The translations under genes were made by a program, and so were the position numbers. Under the pieces are notes generated by a model that worked only from the letters and a program-made list of their open reading frames with translations, did not search any database and had not been told where the DNA came from. This document shows positions 37,921 to 46,894 of a DNA stretch of 64,000 nucleotides, in pieces; position 1 is the first letter of the stretch; each line of letters begins with the position of its first letter. Origin of the DNA: Tunturiibacter empetritectus (GTDB lineage Bacteria > Acidobacteriota > Terriglobia > Terriglobales > Acidobacteriaceae); the NCBI RefSeq assembly GCF_013410875.1, contig NZ_JACCCU010000003.1, positions 124,001 to 188,000 on the forward strand. The letters are read 5' to 3'.

Positions 37921-38952
37921 ATGAGCACAGGCACCAGCGTCCTACGCAAAACACTCGACCAGATCATCGGTACCGAGCGCACCGAACACCTCTTCAAGCT
38001 GTTGGTCATCCATCCCGAGATCGCCGCCGACCCCGGCCCGCAGGTCTCTCGCGCCGTTCTCGCGCAAGCACTCAACATGCTCCTCTTTGAAGATCTTCTG
38101 CGTCGCGTACCCACCGCCAAAACCTACGCCGACTACACCCTCAACAAAGGCCGGCAGATCCTCCACGACCACGGCGCCGTCCGCACCGTTGCGCTCGAAG
38201 GCATGGGTGGTCTCCCCGCCGGGCAGGAAGCAATCACGCGCATCCTCCGCCCACTCGGCTATGCACTCAACGGCGTCTACCCCCTCGAACGCCTCAAGAT
38301 GACCGGCCGCTCCCACGCCCAGGCCGACTACCCCGAAGAGATCGCCCAGTTCTTTCTCAGCGAGCTTCATCCCGAGCGCTTCTCGCCCGAGTTCCAGGCC
38401 GCCGTCCAGCGCGTCGCCGCAACTTCAAAGGATCCTGTCACCCCACAGGCGACGTCCCTCCTCGACAAACTCGAATCCGCTGGCTCCCTTAGCGTCGAAG
38501 AGTCTGTAACGCTGCTCCCTATCCTGGCCTCCGTCTTCGAGCGCCAGCACACCGAACCCGCTCTCGCCGACTACGAGATCCTCCTCGCAGAATCTCCCGA
38601 GATGGCCTGGATCTCCACCGAGGGCAACGCCTTCAACCACGCCACCGACCGCGTCCCCGACGTCGACCAGCTAGCCGAAGAACAGAAAGCTCTAGGCCAG
38701 CCAATGAAGGCCGCTGTCGAAACTTCGCAATCGGGCCGCGTCCGTCAGACTGCCTTTCTAGCCGCCAAAGTTCAACGCAAGTTCCGTACGCCCGAAGGCG
38801 CTCTTATCCCCAAAGAAGTTAATGGCTCCTTCTACGAGTTCATCACGCGGCTCCCACTACCCGAAGAAGACGGCAAACAAAAACTCGACCTTGGCTTCGA
38901 CAGCTCCAACGCACAAGCCATCTTCAAGATGACTGCCACCGGCAAGGCCTAG
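37921..38952 (+). CDS. DUF1338 protein, 2-oxoadipate dioxygenase/decarboxylase-like
   Basis: 343-residue member of DUF1338, a VOC-fold iron enzyme family that includes HglS/YdcJ, which turns 2-oxoadipate into 2-hydroxyglutarate in lysine catabolism. Likely metal ligands are His in HDHGAVRTVALEG, His in GNAFNHATDRVPDV and Glu in GSFYEFITR. It is shorter than HglS (about 460 residues), so the substrate could differ. The frame is open from 37792, but that stretch overlaps the inverted-repeat element; the ATG at 37921 with GAGGA about 8 nt upstream is the real start. No other lysine-degradation gene is nearby. Confidence 0.85.
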   Translation: MSTGTSVLRKTLDQIIGTERTEHLFKLLVIHPEIAADPGPQVSRAVLAQALNMLLFEDLLRRVPTAKTYADYTLNKGRQILHDHGAVRTVALEGMGGLPAGQEAITRILRPLGYALNGVYPLERLKMTGRSHAQADYPEEIAQFFLSELHPERFSPEFQAAVQRVAATSKDPVTPQATSLLDKLESAGSLSVEESVTLLPILASVFERQHTEPALADYEILLAESPEMAWISTEGNAFNHATDRVPDVDQLAEEQKALGQPMKAAVETSQSGRVRQTAFLAAKVQRKFRTPEGALIPKEVNGSFYEFITRLPLPEEDGKQKLDLGFDSSNAQAIFKMTATGKA

Positions 38953-39049
38953 CAGCTGCGAGAACCACCGAACTGCATCGGCGCAAGTCGATGCAAGCCA
39001 CATTCAAAAATTAAGGCCTTACAGGTTTATTGTGGATGACGAAAGGGAA

Positions 39050-39460
39050 TTAGGCCCAGCCGAGCTCTTTCATCGCAAACCCGGAGTTCCAGATCTTCGT
39101 GAAATGCGAGATCTTGTCGCCATCGAACTGCAGGAAGTAAACATAGTCGGAGTTCGTGGTCTTTCCGGTCGGTGATACCGGTCCGCCTGCCAGGTGCGTG
39201 CCTGTGAAAACCGCGTAGATGTTGACGTTGTTTCGTCCTGCATCGGTCGCGAATGATTTCACCTCATACGCTCCGTCGGTAAGGACCGTAAGCAACCCCT
39301 GCATCCAGTCGGTGTACTGCTGAACCGTTGACACCTCAGCGAGCGGCTCCGCCTGTGCAGAGAACGTAGCTCCGGGGGTGCAATATGCGCTGCATACCGA
39401 CCAGCCCTTGCCCGTCTCACACGCTTCAAAGAACTCTTCTGCTGTCTTCGTAATCGACAT
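39050..39460 (-). CDS. SnoaL/NTF2-like protein
   Basis: 136-residue cytoplasmic protein of the SnoaL-like NTF2 superfamily (cone-shaped alpha+beta barrel). It contains KTAEEFFEACETGKGWSVCSAYCTPGATFSAQ at the start and the strands EVKSFATDAGRNNVNIYAVFTGTH and YFLQFDGDKISHFTKIWNSG at the end. The family covers isomerases, cyclases and non-catalytic binders, so no function is assigned. Its gene is divergent from the D-lactate dehydrogenase-like gene (139 bp). Confidence 0.78.
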   Translation of the reverse strand: MSITKTAEEFFEACETGKGWSVCSAYCTPGATFSAQAEPLAEVSTVQQYTDWMQGLLTVLTDGAYEVKSFATDAGRNNVNIYAVFTGTHLAGGPVSPTGKTTNSDYVYFLQFDGDKISHFTKIWNSGFAMKELGWA

Positions 39461-39599
39461 AATCGCTCCTGTCTGCTCAGATGGCGTGGCAACGAATCTC
39501 GGATCCCCCGCACATCCGTTGCCACTCCCTCACACCATTTGGACAATGCTAAACTCCACGATCAGGTGCGCGACCACAAATAACCGTACCATCAACCTC

Positions 39600-42554
39600 A
39601 TGGCTGCTCCTCCTACCTCCCCCTTCGTCGTCCTGCCGAGCTCCCACGCCCGCGCACACGACACCTTTCCCGCCTCCGACGAGCTAGCCCAGCTCCTCCA
39701 GGAGCAGATTCGCGGCGAGGTCCGCTTCGACCCCGCCTCCAAAGCCCTCTACTCCACCGACGCCTCCAACTATCGCCACATCCCTATCGGCGTGGTCCTC
39801 CCCCGCGACGAGGCCGACGTCATTGCCACCGTCGCACTCTGCCGCCGCTTCAACGCGCCCATCCTTACCCGCGGAGCCGGAACCTCGCTCGCAGGTCAGG
39901 GCTGCAACGCCGCCGTCATCCTTGACTTCTCCAAATACATGAACGGCATGGGCGAAATCGACACGGTCAACCGCACCATCCACGTCCAGCCCGGCATCGT
40001 CCTCGACCGCGTTCGCGACGCCGCCGAAAAACTCCACCTCACCTTCGCCCCCGACCCCGCCACCCACAGCCGCTGCACCATCGGCGGCATGATCGGCAAC
40101 AACTCCTGCGGCGTTCACGGCCTCATGGGCGGCAAAACCGTCGACAACATCGCCACCCTCGACCTCCTCCTCTACGACGGCACCCGCCTCACCGTGGGCC
40201 CCACCACCGAAGCCGAGCTCGCCGACCACATCGCAACAGGAGGACGCATAGGCGAGATCTACGCCACCCTGAAATCCCTTCGCGACACTTACGCCAGCCA
40301 GGTCCGCGAAAAATTTCCCAACATCCCTCGTCGCGTCTCCGGCTTTAATCTTGACGAGCTTCTCCCTGAAAACTCCTTCAACGTAGCCCGAGCCCTGGTC
40401 GGCAGCGAAGGCACCTGCGCCATCATCCTCGGAGCCACCCTCCAGCTCGTCCAGTCTCCACCCTGCCGCACCCTCGTCGGCGTGGGCTTCCCCGACATCT
40501 TCCTCGCCGCCGACCACGTCCCCCAGATCCTGGAACACAAACCCATCGGCTTCGAAGGCATGGACGGACTCCTTCTCGATGCCATGCGCCGCAAGCAGAA
40601 GTTCTCCGAAGAGCTCGCGCTCCTCCCCGGCGGTAACGGCTTCCTCATCGTCGAGTTCGGCGCAGACACCCAGGCCGAAGCCAACACCAAAGCCCGCGCC
40701 CTGGTCGCCTCTCTCAGAACCATCGCGCCGGACGCGACCAGCCGCATCTACACCTCTGCCGAAGCCAAAAACGTCTGGCGCATCCGCGAGTCCGCCCTTG
40801 GCGCCACCGCCTTCATCCCCGGTGTCGGCACCGGCTGGGAAGGATGGGAGGACGCCGCCGTCGATCCCCATCAACTCGGAAGCTATCTCCGCGCCATCTT
40901 CGCCCTGATGAACGAGTTCGGCTACCGCAGCCCCATGTACGGCCACTTCGGACAGGGTTGCGTCCACATGCGCCACAACTTCGACCTCCAAACCGAAGCA
41001 GGCATCCTCAAGTTCCGCCAGTTCATGGACCACGCCACCGACATCGCCCTCGCTCACGGCGGCTCTCTCTCCGGCGAACACGGCGACGGCCAGGCCCGCG
41101 GCGCGCTCCTCCCCAAGATGTTCGGCGAAGAGTTGATGAACGCCTTCCGCACCTTCAAGCGCCTCTTTGACCCCACCAACCGGATGAACCCCAACAAGCT
41201 CATCGACGCCCACCAGCCGCACGAAGATCTCCGCCTCGGCGCCGACTACAATCCCTGGCAGCCCAAGACCCACTTCGCCTACGCCGAAAACAACGGCAGC
41301 TTCGCCGACGCCAACCTCCGCTGCGTAGGCGTTGGAGCCTGCCGCAAGACCGACGCCGGCACCATGTGTCCCAGCTTCATGGCCACCGGCGAAGAGCTTC
41401 ACTCCACCCGCGGCCGCGCCCATCTCCTCTGGGAGCTCATGCAGGGCGAAGTCCTCCCCGACCAATGGAAAAATAAGCAGGTCAAAGAATCCCTCGACCT
41501 CTGCCTCGCCTGCAAAGCCTGCAAGTCCGAGTGTCCCGTCTCGGTCGACATGGCCACCTACAAGTCCGAGTTCCTCGCCCACCACTATGAAGGCGAGTCC
41601 CGCCCGCTCTCCCACTACGCCTTTGGCCGCATCGACGTCTTCGCCCGCCTCGCCTCCTACGCCCCACACCTCGTCAACGCGATCAACCACACACCGCTCA
41701 TCAGCGCTGTCATGAAGAAGATCCTCCACATCCATCCGCAGCGAACCTTCCCCCGCTTCTCCAAACCCTTCACCCCCGACCGCCGCCTCGCCCGCGACCC
41801 CAAACGCCGCCGCGACCGCCGCAATCCCCTCCCTGCCGAAGCCCCCGAGGTCTTCCTCTGGGCCGACACCTTCAACAACTACTTCCACCCCGCCGCCATG
41901 CGCGCCGCCCACCAGGTCCTTACCACCGCCGGCTTCCGCGTCACGCTGCCCACGCAGCATCTCTGCTGCGGCCGCCCCCTCTACGACTTCGGCATGTTAG
42001 ACACCGCCAAAGACTACCTCTTCAAAACCCTCAACGCCCTCACCCCACAGCTCCAGGCCGGCACCCCCATCGTCGTGCTCGAACCCTCCTGCGCCTCCGT
42101 CTTCCGCGACGAGCTCACCAACCTCCTCCCCCACGATCCCCGCGCGCAAAAACTCCGCGACCAGACCTTCCTCCTCAGCGAGTTCCTCGTCAAACACGCG
42201 CCCACCTACCGCCCGCCGCAATTGGCAGAAAAAATCCTCGTCCACGGCCACTGCCACCACCGCGCCACCATGGGCATGCACGATGAGATCGCCCTCCTCC
42301 GCCTCACCGGAGCCGACGTAGAACTCCTCGACTCCGGCTGTTGCGGCATGGCCGGCCCCTTCGGATTCGAAAAGGACAAGTACGACGTCTCCCAAACCCT
42401 CGCCAACCGCGTCCTCCTCCCAGCCGTTCGCAACAAATCCGCGAGCACCATCCTCGTCACCGATGGCTTCAGCTGCGCCGAGCAGATCACCCAGAACACC
42501 AAAGCCAAACCCCTGCATCTTGCCGAAGTCTTAGCCCTGTCAAAATCAGACTAA
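39600..42554 (+). CDS. fused FAD-linked oxidase/Fe-S oxidoreductase (D-lactate dehydrogenase-like)
   Basis: 984-residue fusion of a GlcD-type flavoprotein and a GlcF-type iron-sulfur subunit. The FAD-binding PCMH domain (about 35-260) shows PILTRGAGTSLAGQG and GGMIGNNSCGVHGLMGGKT; the FAD-oxidase C domain holds GHFGQGCVHMRHNF and SGEHGDGQARG. Two ferredoxin-type clusters follow (CVGVGACRKTDAGTMCPS; CLACKACKSECPV), then two CCG-type motifs (HLCCGRPLYDFG; SGCCGMAGPFG). Such enzymes oxidise D-lactate or other 2-hydroxy acids and pass electrons to quinone or cytochrome c. The frame is open from 39378; the ATG at 39600 best fits family length, though its ribosome site is weak. Confidence 0.92.
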   Translation: MAAPPTSPFVVLPSSHARAHDTFPASDELAQLLQEQIRGEVRFDPASKALYSTDASNYRHIPIGVVLPRDEADVIATVALCRRFNAPILTRGAGTSLAGQGCNAAVILDFSKYMNGMGEIDTVNRTIHVQPGIVLDRVRDAAEKLHLTFAPDPATHSRCTIGGMIGNNSCGVHGLMGGKTVDNIATLDLLLYDGTRLTVGPTTEAELADHIATGGRIGEIYATLKSLRDTYASQVREKFPNIPRRVSGFNLDELLPENSFNVARALVGSEGTCAIILGATLQLVQSPPCRTLVGVGFPDIFLAADHVPQILEHKPIGFEGMDGLLLDAMRRKQKFSEELALLPGGNGFLIVEFGADTQAEANTKARALVASLRTIAPDATSRIYTSAEAKNVWRIRESALGATAFIPGVGTGWEGWEDAAVDPHQLGSYLRAIFALMNEFGYRSPMYGHFGQGCVHMRHNFDLQTEAGILKFRQFMDHATDIALAHGGSLSGEHGDGQARGALLPKMFGEELMNAFRTFKRLFDPTNRMNPNKLIDAHQPHEDLRLGADYNPWQPKTHFAYAENNGSFADANLRCVGVGACRKTDAGTMCPSFMATGEELHSTRGRAHLLWELMQGEVLPDQWKNKQVKESLDLCLACKACKSECPVSVDMATYKSEFLAHHYEGESRPLSHYAFGRIDVFARLASYAPHLVNAINHTPLISAVMKKILHIHPQRTFPRFSKPFTPDRRLARDPKRRRDRRNPLPAEAPEVFLWADTFNNYFHPAAMRAAHQVLTTAGFRVTLPTQHLCCGRPLYDFGMLDTAKDYLFKTLNALTPQLQAGTPIVVLEPSCASVFRDELTNLLPHDPRAQKLRDQTFLLSEFLVKHAPTYRPPQLAEKILVHGHCHHRATMGMHDEIALLRLTGADVELLDSGCCGMAGPFGFEKDKYDVSQTLANRVLLPAVRNKSASTILVTDGFSCAEQITQNTKAKPLHLAEVLALSKSD

Positions 42555-42569
42555 GAGATCTGCGCCAAC

Positions 42570-43010
42570 CTAAGCCATATCCGGCACCAAAAGCCCCCTA
42601 TCGCGCAGAACCGCCGTCAGATCCTCGTAGCTCAAATAAAAGACAACCTTCAGACCATCGGCCGAACGATGCACAACAAAGGTCGATCGCAGGCTAAGCT
42701 CCTCGTTTAGCCCGCCTGCACGTTCAAACTTCACCAGCCACTCCGTCTCGAGCAGTACATACCGCTCATCCAGCCTCGTCTGCTTCGCCGATGCGAGCGT
42801 GGTGACACTGCTCCCCACTCGCTCGAAGAGCTTCCTCCGCTGCGGAATCGCCATCAGCAGCACCGAAGACGGCACAGCCCTGGCGCCACTCGGATCAGCA
42901 GCCATAAAGACCTCTGCAAACTGCGTCACAATCTCGTCAGCACTTCCCGCGTTGGCGTTCGCCTCATACTTCTCAAGAAAAACTCGTACCTCTTCGCCTA
43001 AATTCTCCAT
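42570..43010 (-). CDS. SnoaL/NTF2-like hypothetical protein
   Basis: 146-residue protein probably of the NTF2-like fold: an N-terminal helix pair (EEVRVFLEKYEANANAGSADEIV and FAEVFMAADP) followed by alternating strands ending STFVVHRSADGLKVVFYLSYEDL. No catalytic residues can be assigned. The ATG at 43010 has a perfect AGGAGG 4 nt upstream, so I discard the 13-codon longer reading. It is convergent with the dehydrogenase gene (15 bp between stops). Confidence 0.7.
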   Translation of the reverse strand: MENLGEEVRVFLEKYEANANAGSADEIVTQFAEVFMAADPSGARAVPSSVLLMAIPQRRKLFERVGSSVTTLASAKQTRLDERYVLLETEWLVKFERAGGLNEELSLRSTFVVHRSADGLKVVFYLSYEDLTAVLRDRGLLVPDMA

Positions 43011-43204
43011 CTCGCCTCCTTGAACTCTGAATGAACTCCAATAGTCCAAGCCAACATCACAAAAAAGTGGACTTTAGTATTGTATCACATTTTTGGTTAC
43101 AAATCAAGAAAGACAGAACCCCATCCGCCGGCCCCTTCCTTCAGGACCATACCGCGATGCCGCAATATGCATCGCGCCCCAGACGTTTGCTACCCTAGTC
43201 CTCA

Positions 43205-43876
43205 GTGAATCTCGACGAGGTCCCCACCGTGATCGATGTGCACCCTCCCCATGAACCCATTCATGGCTGGCGAGACTTTCTGCTTCATCTCCTGACCATC
43301 ACCATCGGCCTGCTCATCGCGCTCAGCCTCGAAGGCTGCGTCGAGTGGCAACACCACCGTCATCTCGTCCACGAAGCCGAAGCCAGCCTCCACGCCGAGA
43401 TCGAAAGCAACGCTAAGGGCCTGCCCGATGCGCTCGCCGGTCTCCACAAGAATCAGGCTGAGCTCAAGCACGACGTCGAAGTTCTCAAATACGTTATCAA
43501 GAACCACAAGGAGCCAGAGCACGCGAGCATGTCGATTGGTTCCGGTATCCAGACCATCGACGACGTGAGCTGGAGGACCGCGCAATCCACCACCGCCCTC
43601 TCCTACATGCCCTATGCCCGGGCCGAGGAGTATGCCAATATCTACACCACCCAGACCGAGCTCTACAACGCCGAGCAGCAGGCCGCCCGCGACGCCATCC
43701 TCAGCCTCGCTCCCTTCATGAATATGGAGGAGAAAGGTCCCGACCTGACCGAGGCCCAGGCCAGCGACATGAAGCAAAAGATCGAGGTTCTTCAGGGACA
43801 GCTAACCCTGGTCGAATCCTTCATGAATACCCTCGACCGCGAGTACAAAAAATTCCTCACCGCCCACCCCGACTGA
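43205..43876 (+). CDS. single-pass membrane protein with VHPPHEP N-terminus
   Basis: 223-residue protein with a conserved-looking N-terminus VHPPHEPIHGWRDFLLHLLT, one transmembrane helix (about residues 28-46, LLTITIGLLIALSLEGCV) and a long mostly helical extracytoplasmic part rich in Glu/Gln/Lys (coiled-coil-like around 52-90 and 175-215). I recall similar N-termini in other acidobacterial proteins of unknown function. The start is GTG at 43205 or GTG at 43229. The last dozen codons (YKKFLTAHPD) recur as an isolated remnant at 44990-45026. A PadR gene follows after 45 bp. Confidence 0.68.
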   Translation: MNLDEVPTVIDVHPPHEPIHGWRDFLLHLLTITIGLLIALSLEGCVEWQHHRHLVHEAEASLHAEIESNAKGLPDALAGLHKNQAELKHDVEVLKYVIKNHKEPEHASMSIGSGIQTIDDVSWRTAQSTTALSYMPYARAEEYANIYTTQTELYNAEQQAARDAILSLAPFMNMEEKGPDLTEAQASDMKQKIEVLQGQLTLVESFMNTLDREYKKFLTAHPD

Positions 43877-43921
43877 ACAAAGCCATTGCAATACCTCGAA
43901 CCACAAGGTATTGTGGCCTTG

Positions 43922-44278
43922 ATGGCTCCCCGCGAGACCAATCCGAACTTTATGAATGGAGTTCCGGAGCTCCTCATCCTCAGACTTCTTCAGCACCAGG
44001 AGATGTATGGCTATGAGATCGTCGAGGCAATCCGCAGCCGCACCGGCGCAGTGATCGCAGTCGGCGAAGGCGTCGTCTATCCGGTCCTCCACGGACTGGA
44101 ACAGGACGGAGCGCTCAAGTCCCGGCGCAAGACCGTCAACCGCCGCAGCCGTATCTATTACTCCGTAACGCCCGTCGGAGCGAAACGGTTAGCCGATCTC
44201 TCGAAGACCTGGACCAACCTGGCCACCGCAATCCAAACCATGCTGACAGGAGGGCACCATGGCCAGGCCATTCCATGA
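43922..44278 (+). CDS. PadR-family transcriptional regulator
   Basis: 118-residue winged-helix repressor. The PadR signature is clear: ELLILRLLQHQEMYGYEIVEAI, then GEGVVYPVLHGLEQDGALKSRR (recognition helix and start of wing) and SRIYYSVTPVGAKRLADL. The C-terminal dimerisation helix is short, as in small PadR proteins. The stop lies inside the next gene (20-bp overlap, different frame), so it is translationally coupled to a membrane protein with a helical N-terminal domain. Such PadR/membrane-protein pairs often autoregulate; the target is unknown. Confidence 0.9.
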   Translation: MAPRETNPNFMNGVPELLILRLLQHQEMYGYEIVEAIRSRTGAVIAVGEGVVYPVLHGLEQDGALKSRRKTVNRRSRIYYSVTPVGAKRLADLSKTWTNLATAIQTMLTGGHHGQAIP

Positions 44279-44975
44279 ACTTCGCGAACGCCTGCTTCGG
44301 GCTGGCGTAGCGCCACGGTATGTAAAACGTTACCTGAGCGAACTTGCCGATCACCTGGCCGACCTGAACGCGGAAGAGGAGCGTGCCGGTCTCACCCCAG
44401 GGGACGCGAAGTCCGCGGCGCTCCTCCGGCTCGGCGAAACGGAGGATCTCGCCAGGGCAATGATCGACCAGCGTCAACTCCAGTCCTGGAGCGTCAGGGT
44501 GCCGTGGGCCACCTTTTGCCTCGCCCCGCTCTCGCTCCTCGCAGCGGCCTACTTCATTGCCTGTCTCATCTTGTGGTCTGGCTGGCTAATCTTCCTGCCG
44601 GGACTTGATTCGCCATTCGTCCCAATAAATGGCCTCGCCATTCTCTACTTCGGCGTTGGCTGGTCTCTCTTTACCGCTGGGCCGACTTTGATCGGTTGGA
44701 CGATCGCGCTCATCGCCGCCCGTCAAAGACTGAATCTGGTTTGGCCCACCATCGGCTGGACTCTGCTTGCACTGATCGGGGGCGCAGCCAAAGTCCACGC
44801 CCATCGTCCAAACCTGCATGACAAAGTCGGACATATCACCATGAGCTTCACGCTTGGACCTCTCCTCCAGGGGATTCCCGATGGCCTGTCTCAAGCCCTG
44901 CTGATCTTCTTGCTAACAGTCCTGCCCTATCTCCTTTTTTCGATACTCCGGCGCGGTCGCGGAATATCGACTTAA
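44259..44975 (+). CDS. membrane protein with permease-prefix/DUF1700-like N-terminus
   Basis: 238-residue inner-membrane protein. Residues 1-70 are a soluble helical domain (FHELRERLLRAGVAPRYVKR, LGETEDLARAMIDQRQLQS) resembling the permease-prefix or DUF1700 domains often encoded beside PadR regulators. Four to five transmembrane helices follow (about 82-105, 115-140, 145-165, 170-185 and 210-232). It overlaps padR by 20 bp with its ATG inside padR. Function unknown; probably the effector of the pair, for example a sensor or transporter-associated protein. Confidence 0.72.
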   Translation: MARPFHELRERLLRAGVAPRYVKRYLSELADHLADLNAEEERAGLTPGDAKSAALLRLGETEDLARAMIDQRQLQSWSVRVPWATFCLAPLSLLAAAYFIACLILWSGWLIFLPGLDSPFVPINGLAILYFGVGWSLFTAGPTLIGWTIALIAARQRLNLVWPTIGWTLLALIGGAAKVHAHRPNLHDKVGHITMSFTLGPLLQGIPDGLSQALLIFLLTVLPYLLFSILRRGRGIST

Positions 44976-44989
44976 GGAACTCCCCGGAC

Positions 44990-45026
44990 CGCGCCTACAA
45001 AAAATTCCTCACCGCCTACCCAGATT
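44990..45026 (+). pseudogene. 3'-terminal remnant of a VHPPHEP-type gene
   Basis: The 37 bp read RAYKKFLTAYPD plus stop, matching the last codons and stop of the gene at 43205-43876 (REYKKFLTAHPD). The DNA match covers 43840-43876 with only a few changes. Upstream similarity stops abruptly. It lies 14 bp after the membrane protein gene, so the padR-membrane protein pair is bracketed by two versions of this 3' end. Confidence 0.7.
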
Positions 45027-45119
45027 GAGCCTCTTCCGCGCCCTCAACCCACACTTAGCCTGCTCAAACCGACTCCACGTAATGGATAGTTTGATAGAGT
45101 GTGGAAGATTAGAAGACCC

Positions 45120-45989
45120 ATGCTGCGATTCTCCCTCTCTTTCGTTTTTTTAGCCGTCCTCCTCTTCCAGCGGGCACTCGCGCAAACCTCCCAATTGCAG
45201 CGGGAGGTTGTGACCGATAAATCAGACACGCACGATACTCCAGTCGCCCATCCGCTCTCATGGTGGACTCAAGACCCGCTTCGACTCGATGTGGACCGCA
45301 CTCTTCCCTTCGGCCTCAAGGCAACGGATGGTCACCTTATCAGCGCCCAGGACTATCGCGTCGAACAGAAGGTGACCGACCTCTGCGTTCTCTCGACCCA
45401 CGCCATCGTCCAGATCATCACCACCATCTATGCCCAGCCCGGTCTAGCCCTCGATACCTCGACGGTGCCAGGCGCCGGCCCACCTATTTCCTTAGCCGAT
45501 CTACCGCCCGCGCAATGGAAGAGCCTGCTGGTGAAGGTTCCGGTCGACGATCGCAGTGTTGCTCCGCAGCCTGATCAGTACTTCGAAATCTATCGACTGC
45601 AAGCCGACGGAGGACTCTTTCAGTCTCTCAAGTCCGCATCCGTCTATGGCGTAGGACCCAATGCCATCCTTGGGACCTTCGACCCTGACGGTGGAAACGG
45701 AGGAGGATGCGCTGACGGATACTGGTGGTTCGATGCGGCAGGAGCTCACCCGGTGGACTTCTCGCAACTCGACCGCGCCATCACGACTGCGCTGCCGCCG
45801 GACACCGTATATACCTCTCGGTGCTGGGCGCTCCATCCTGAAGAATCCAGGCTAAAAAGCGGAGTGCAAAAACGCAATGCAACCTGCCACGCCTGCGATT
45901 GGGTAGGAGAGGTCGTCGCGACCTATCGGATCCGGCAAGGTGCCGCCCTTCCAGTCTCGGTTCACTTTCAGCCCAACCCGGAGCAGTAA
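45120..45989 (+). CDS. exported hypothetical protein
   Basis: 289-residue exported protein: signal peptide about 1-22 (FSLSFVFLAVLLFQRALAQ), then a soluble domain with a Cys-rich end (GGGCADGYWWFDAAGAHPVDF, TSRCWALH, ATCHACDWVG) in which paired cysteines may form disulfides in the periplasm. No family recognised. A GTG seven codons upstream is possible; the ATG at 45120 gives the shorter, standard signal peptide. Followed by a 416-bp gap with a repeat element and terminator. Confidence 0.65.
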   Translation: MLRFSLSFVFLAVLLFQRALAQTSQLQREVVTDKSDTHDTPVAHPLSWWTQDPLRLDVDRTLPFGLKATDGHLISAQDYRVEQKVTDLCVLSTHAIVQIITTIYAQPGLALDTSTVPGAGPPISLADLPPAQWKSLLVKVPVDDRSVAPQPDQYFEIYRLQADGGLFQSLKSASVYGVGPNAILGTFDPDGGNGGGCADGYWWFDAAGAHPVDFSQLDRAITTALPPDTVYTSRCWALHPEESRLKSGVQKRNATCHACDWVGEVVATYRIRQGAALPVSVHFQPNPEQ

Positions 45990-46170
45990 AGCAACACAGC
46001 ATATTCTCCGTTCCCGGTCGTGTCTGGCCCGCGCGCAACAATCTCCTCGAGGCACCCAAGTGGAAGTGCCCCAAAAACTGTCAAGCCCCCAAACCGCAAA
46101 TCCCTGCGCCAATCCAGCACATTCGCGTGGCGTATGAGTTATCCTCCAACCGCTATACTGGTAGTAGAGA

Positions 46171-46210
46171 AGCAAAAGAGGCCGCCGAGCAATCGGGGGC
46201 CTTTGTTATT
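46171..46210. terminator. bidirectional terminator-like hairpin
   Basis: Stem 46179-46187 with 46194-46202 (AGGCCgCC...GGgGGCCT, one G-G mismatch), followed by TTTGTTATT on the plus strand and by TTTT on the minus strand. It lies between convergent genes and, on the minus strand, directly after the AT-rich core of repeat copy B, as happens in copy A. Confidence 0.6.
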
Positions 46211-46223
46211 AACCAACAAGTCA

Positions 46224-46353
46224 TTTATTTTCAATATTTTGCAAGCAAGTCGCATGGAATCAATAATTTACATACACAAGCAGCCGACAAACCAATGATT
46301 CCAAGTGGTTTACTCCCAAAATACCCCAAGGGGGGAGGGGGGTACCCCCACCC
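46224..46353 (-). repeat. interspersed element, copy B (AT-rich core plus G/C tract)
   Basis: The core at 46224-46272, reversed, matches 819-867 at 39 of 49 positions without gaps (TGATTCCATG, ACTTGCTTGCA). Upstream in the element's own direction lies a G/C tract, 46329-46353, with runs of six and six G split by A, then GTACCCCC. Between them are about 55 bp of diverged AT-rich sequence. Order and orientation (G/C tract, core, terminator) match copy A. Together with the terminator it fills most of the 416-bp gap; no gene is seen there. Confidence 0.65.
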
Positions 46354-46405
46354 AGAGAGAGGAGAAAGAAATGACCCTATCAAGCTGCCAGCTAGGAGAA
46401 CCGCT

Positions 46406-46894
46406 CTACTCAACCACCACCAGCACATCCCCGGAGCCGACCGCATCGCCAACCGCGACCGCAATTCTGGCCACCCGTCCGGTCTTGGGAGACTTCAGCT
46501 CGTTCTGCATCTTCATTGCTTCGATCACTACCAGCGCCTGGCCCTCCTCGACCGCATCGCCCACCTCCACCAGCACCCGCACCATCCTACCCGGCATAGG
46601 AGCCTTCACCGGACGCGGCCCATCCGTCCCGGCACCCGCCCCCCGGCGCCCCTGCAGCGACCGCGGGTCCGCAACTTCAAACTCGAATCGCCGTCCCCCA
46701 ATCACCACCCCATTGCCATCCAGAACGCACCGGTATTGCCGTCCGTCAATCAATAACGACAGCACTCCAGCCTGCAGCACCCTCACATCCGCTACGATCG
46801 GCCGCCCGTCCACCGAGCACTCCATCCCCGCGCCGAACTCCGCCGGAAGCTCGACCCGCCACTTCTCTCCCACAACCTCAAGCCAGACCGTCAC
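46406..46894 (-). CDS. biotin carboxyl carrier domain protein
   Basis: 162-residue biotinyl-domain protein. Residues 95-162 are a lipoyl/biotinyl domain: KAPMPGRMVRVLVEVGD and biotin acceptor Lys128 in EAMKMQNE. The N-terminal 90 residues form a beta-rich region (VDGRPIVADVRVLQAG) like the tail part of acyl-CoA carboxylase alpha chains. It overlaps the biotin carboxylase gene by 4 bp, so together they equal a split alpha subunit of acetyl/propionyl/methylcrotonyl-CoA carboxylase. The carboxyltransferase partner is not in the window. Confidence 0.9.
   Translation of the reverse strand: MTVWLEVVGEKWRVELPAEFGAGMECSVDGRPIVADVRVLQAGVLSLLIDGRQYRCVLDGNGVVIGGRRFEFEVADPRSLQGRRGAGAGTDGPRPVKAPMPGRMVRVLVEVGDAVEEGQALVVIEAMKMQNELKSPKTGRVARIAVAVGDAVGSGDVLVVVE

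Noticed and set aside
39684..41960. 758-codon frame antisense to the FAD/Fe-S dehydrogenase
   Set aside because: Gly/Val/Glu-rich shadow of a GC-rich gene; no signal, motif or ribosome site.
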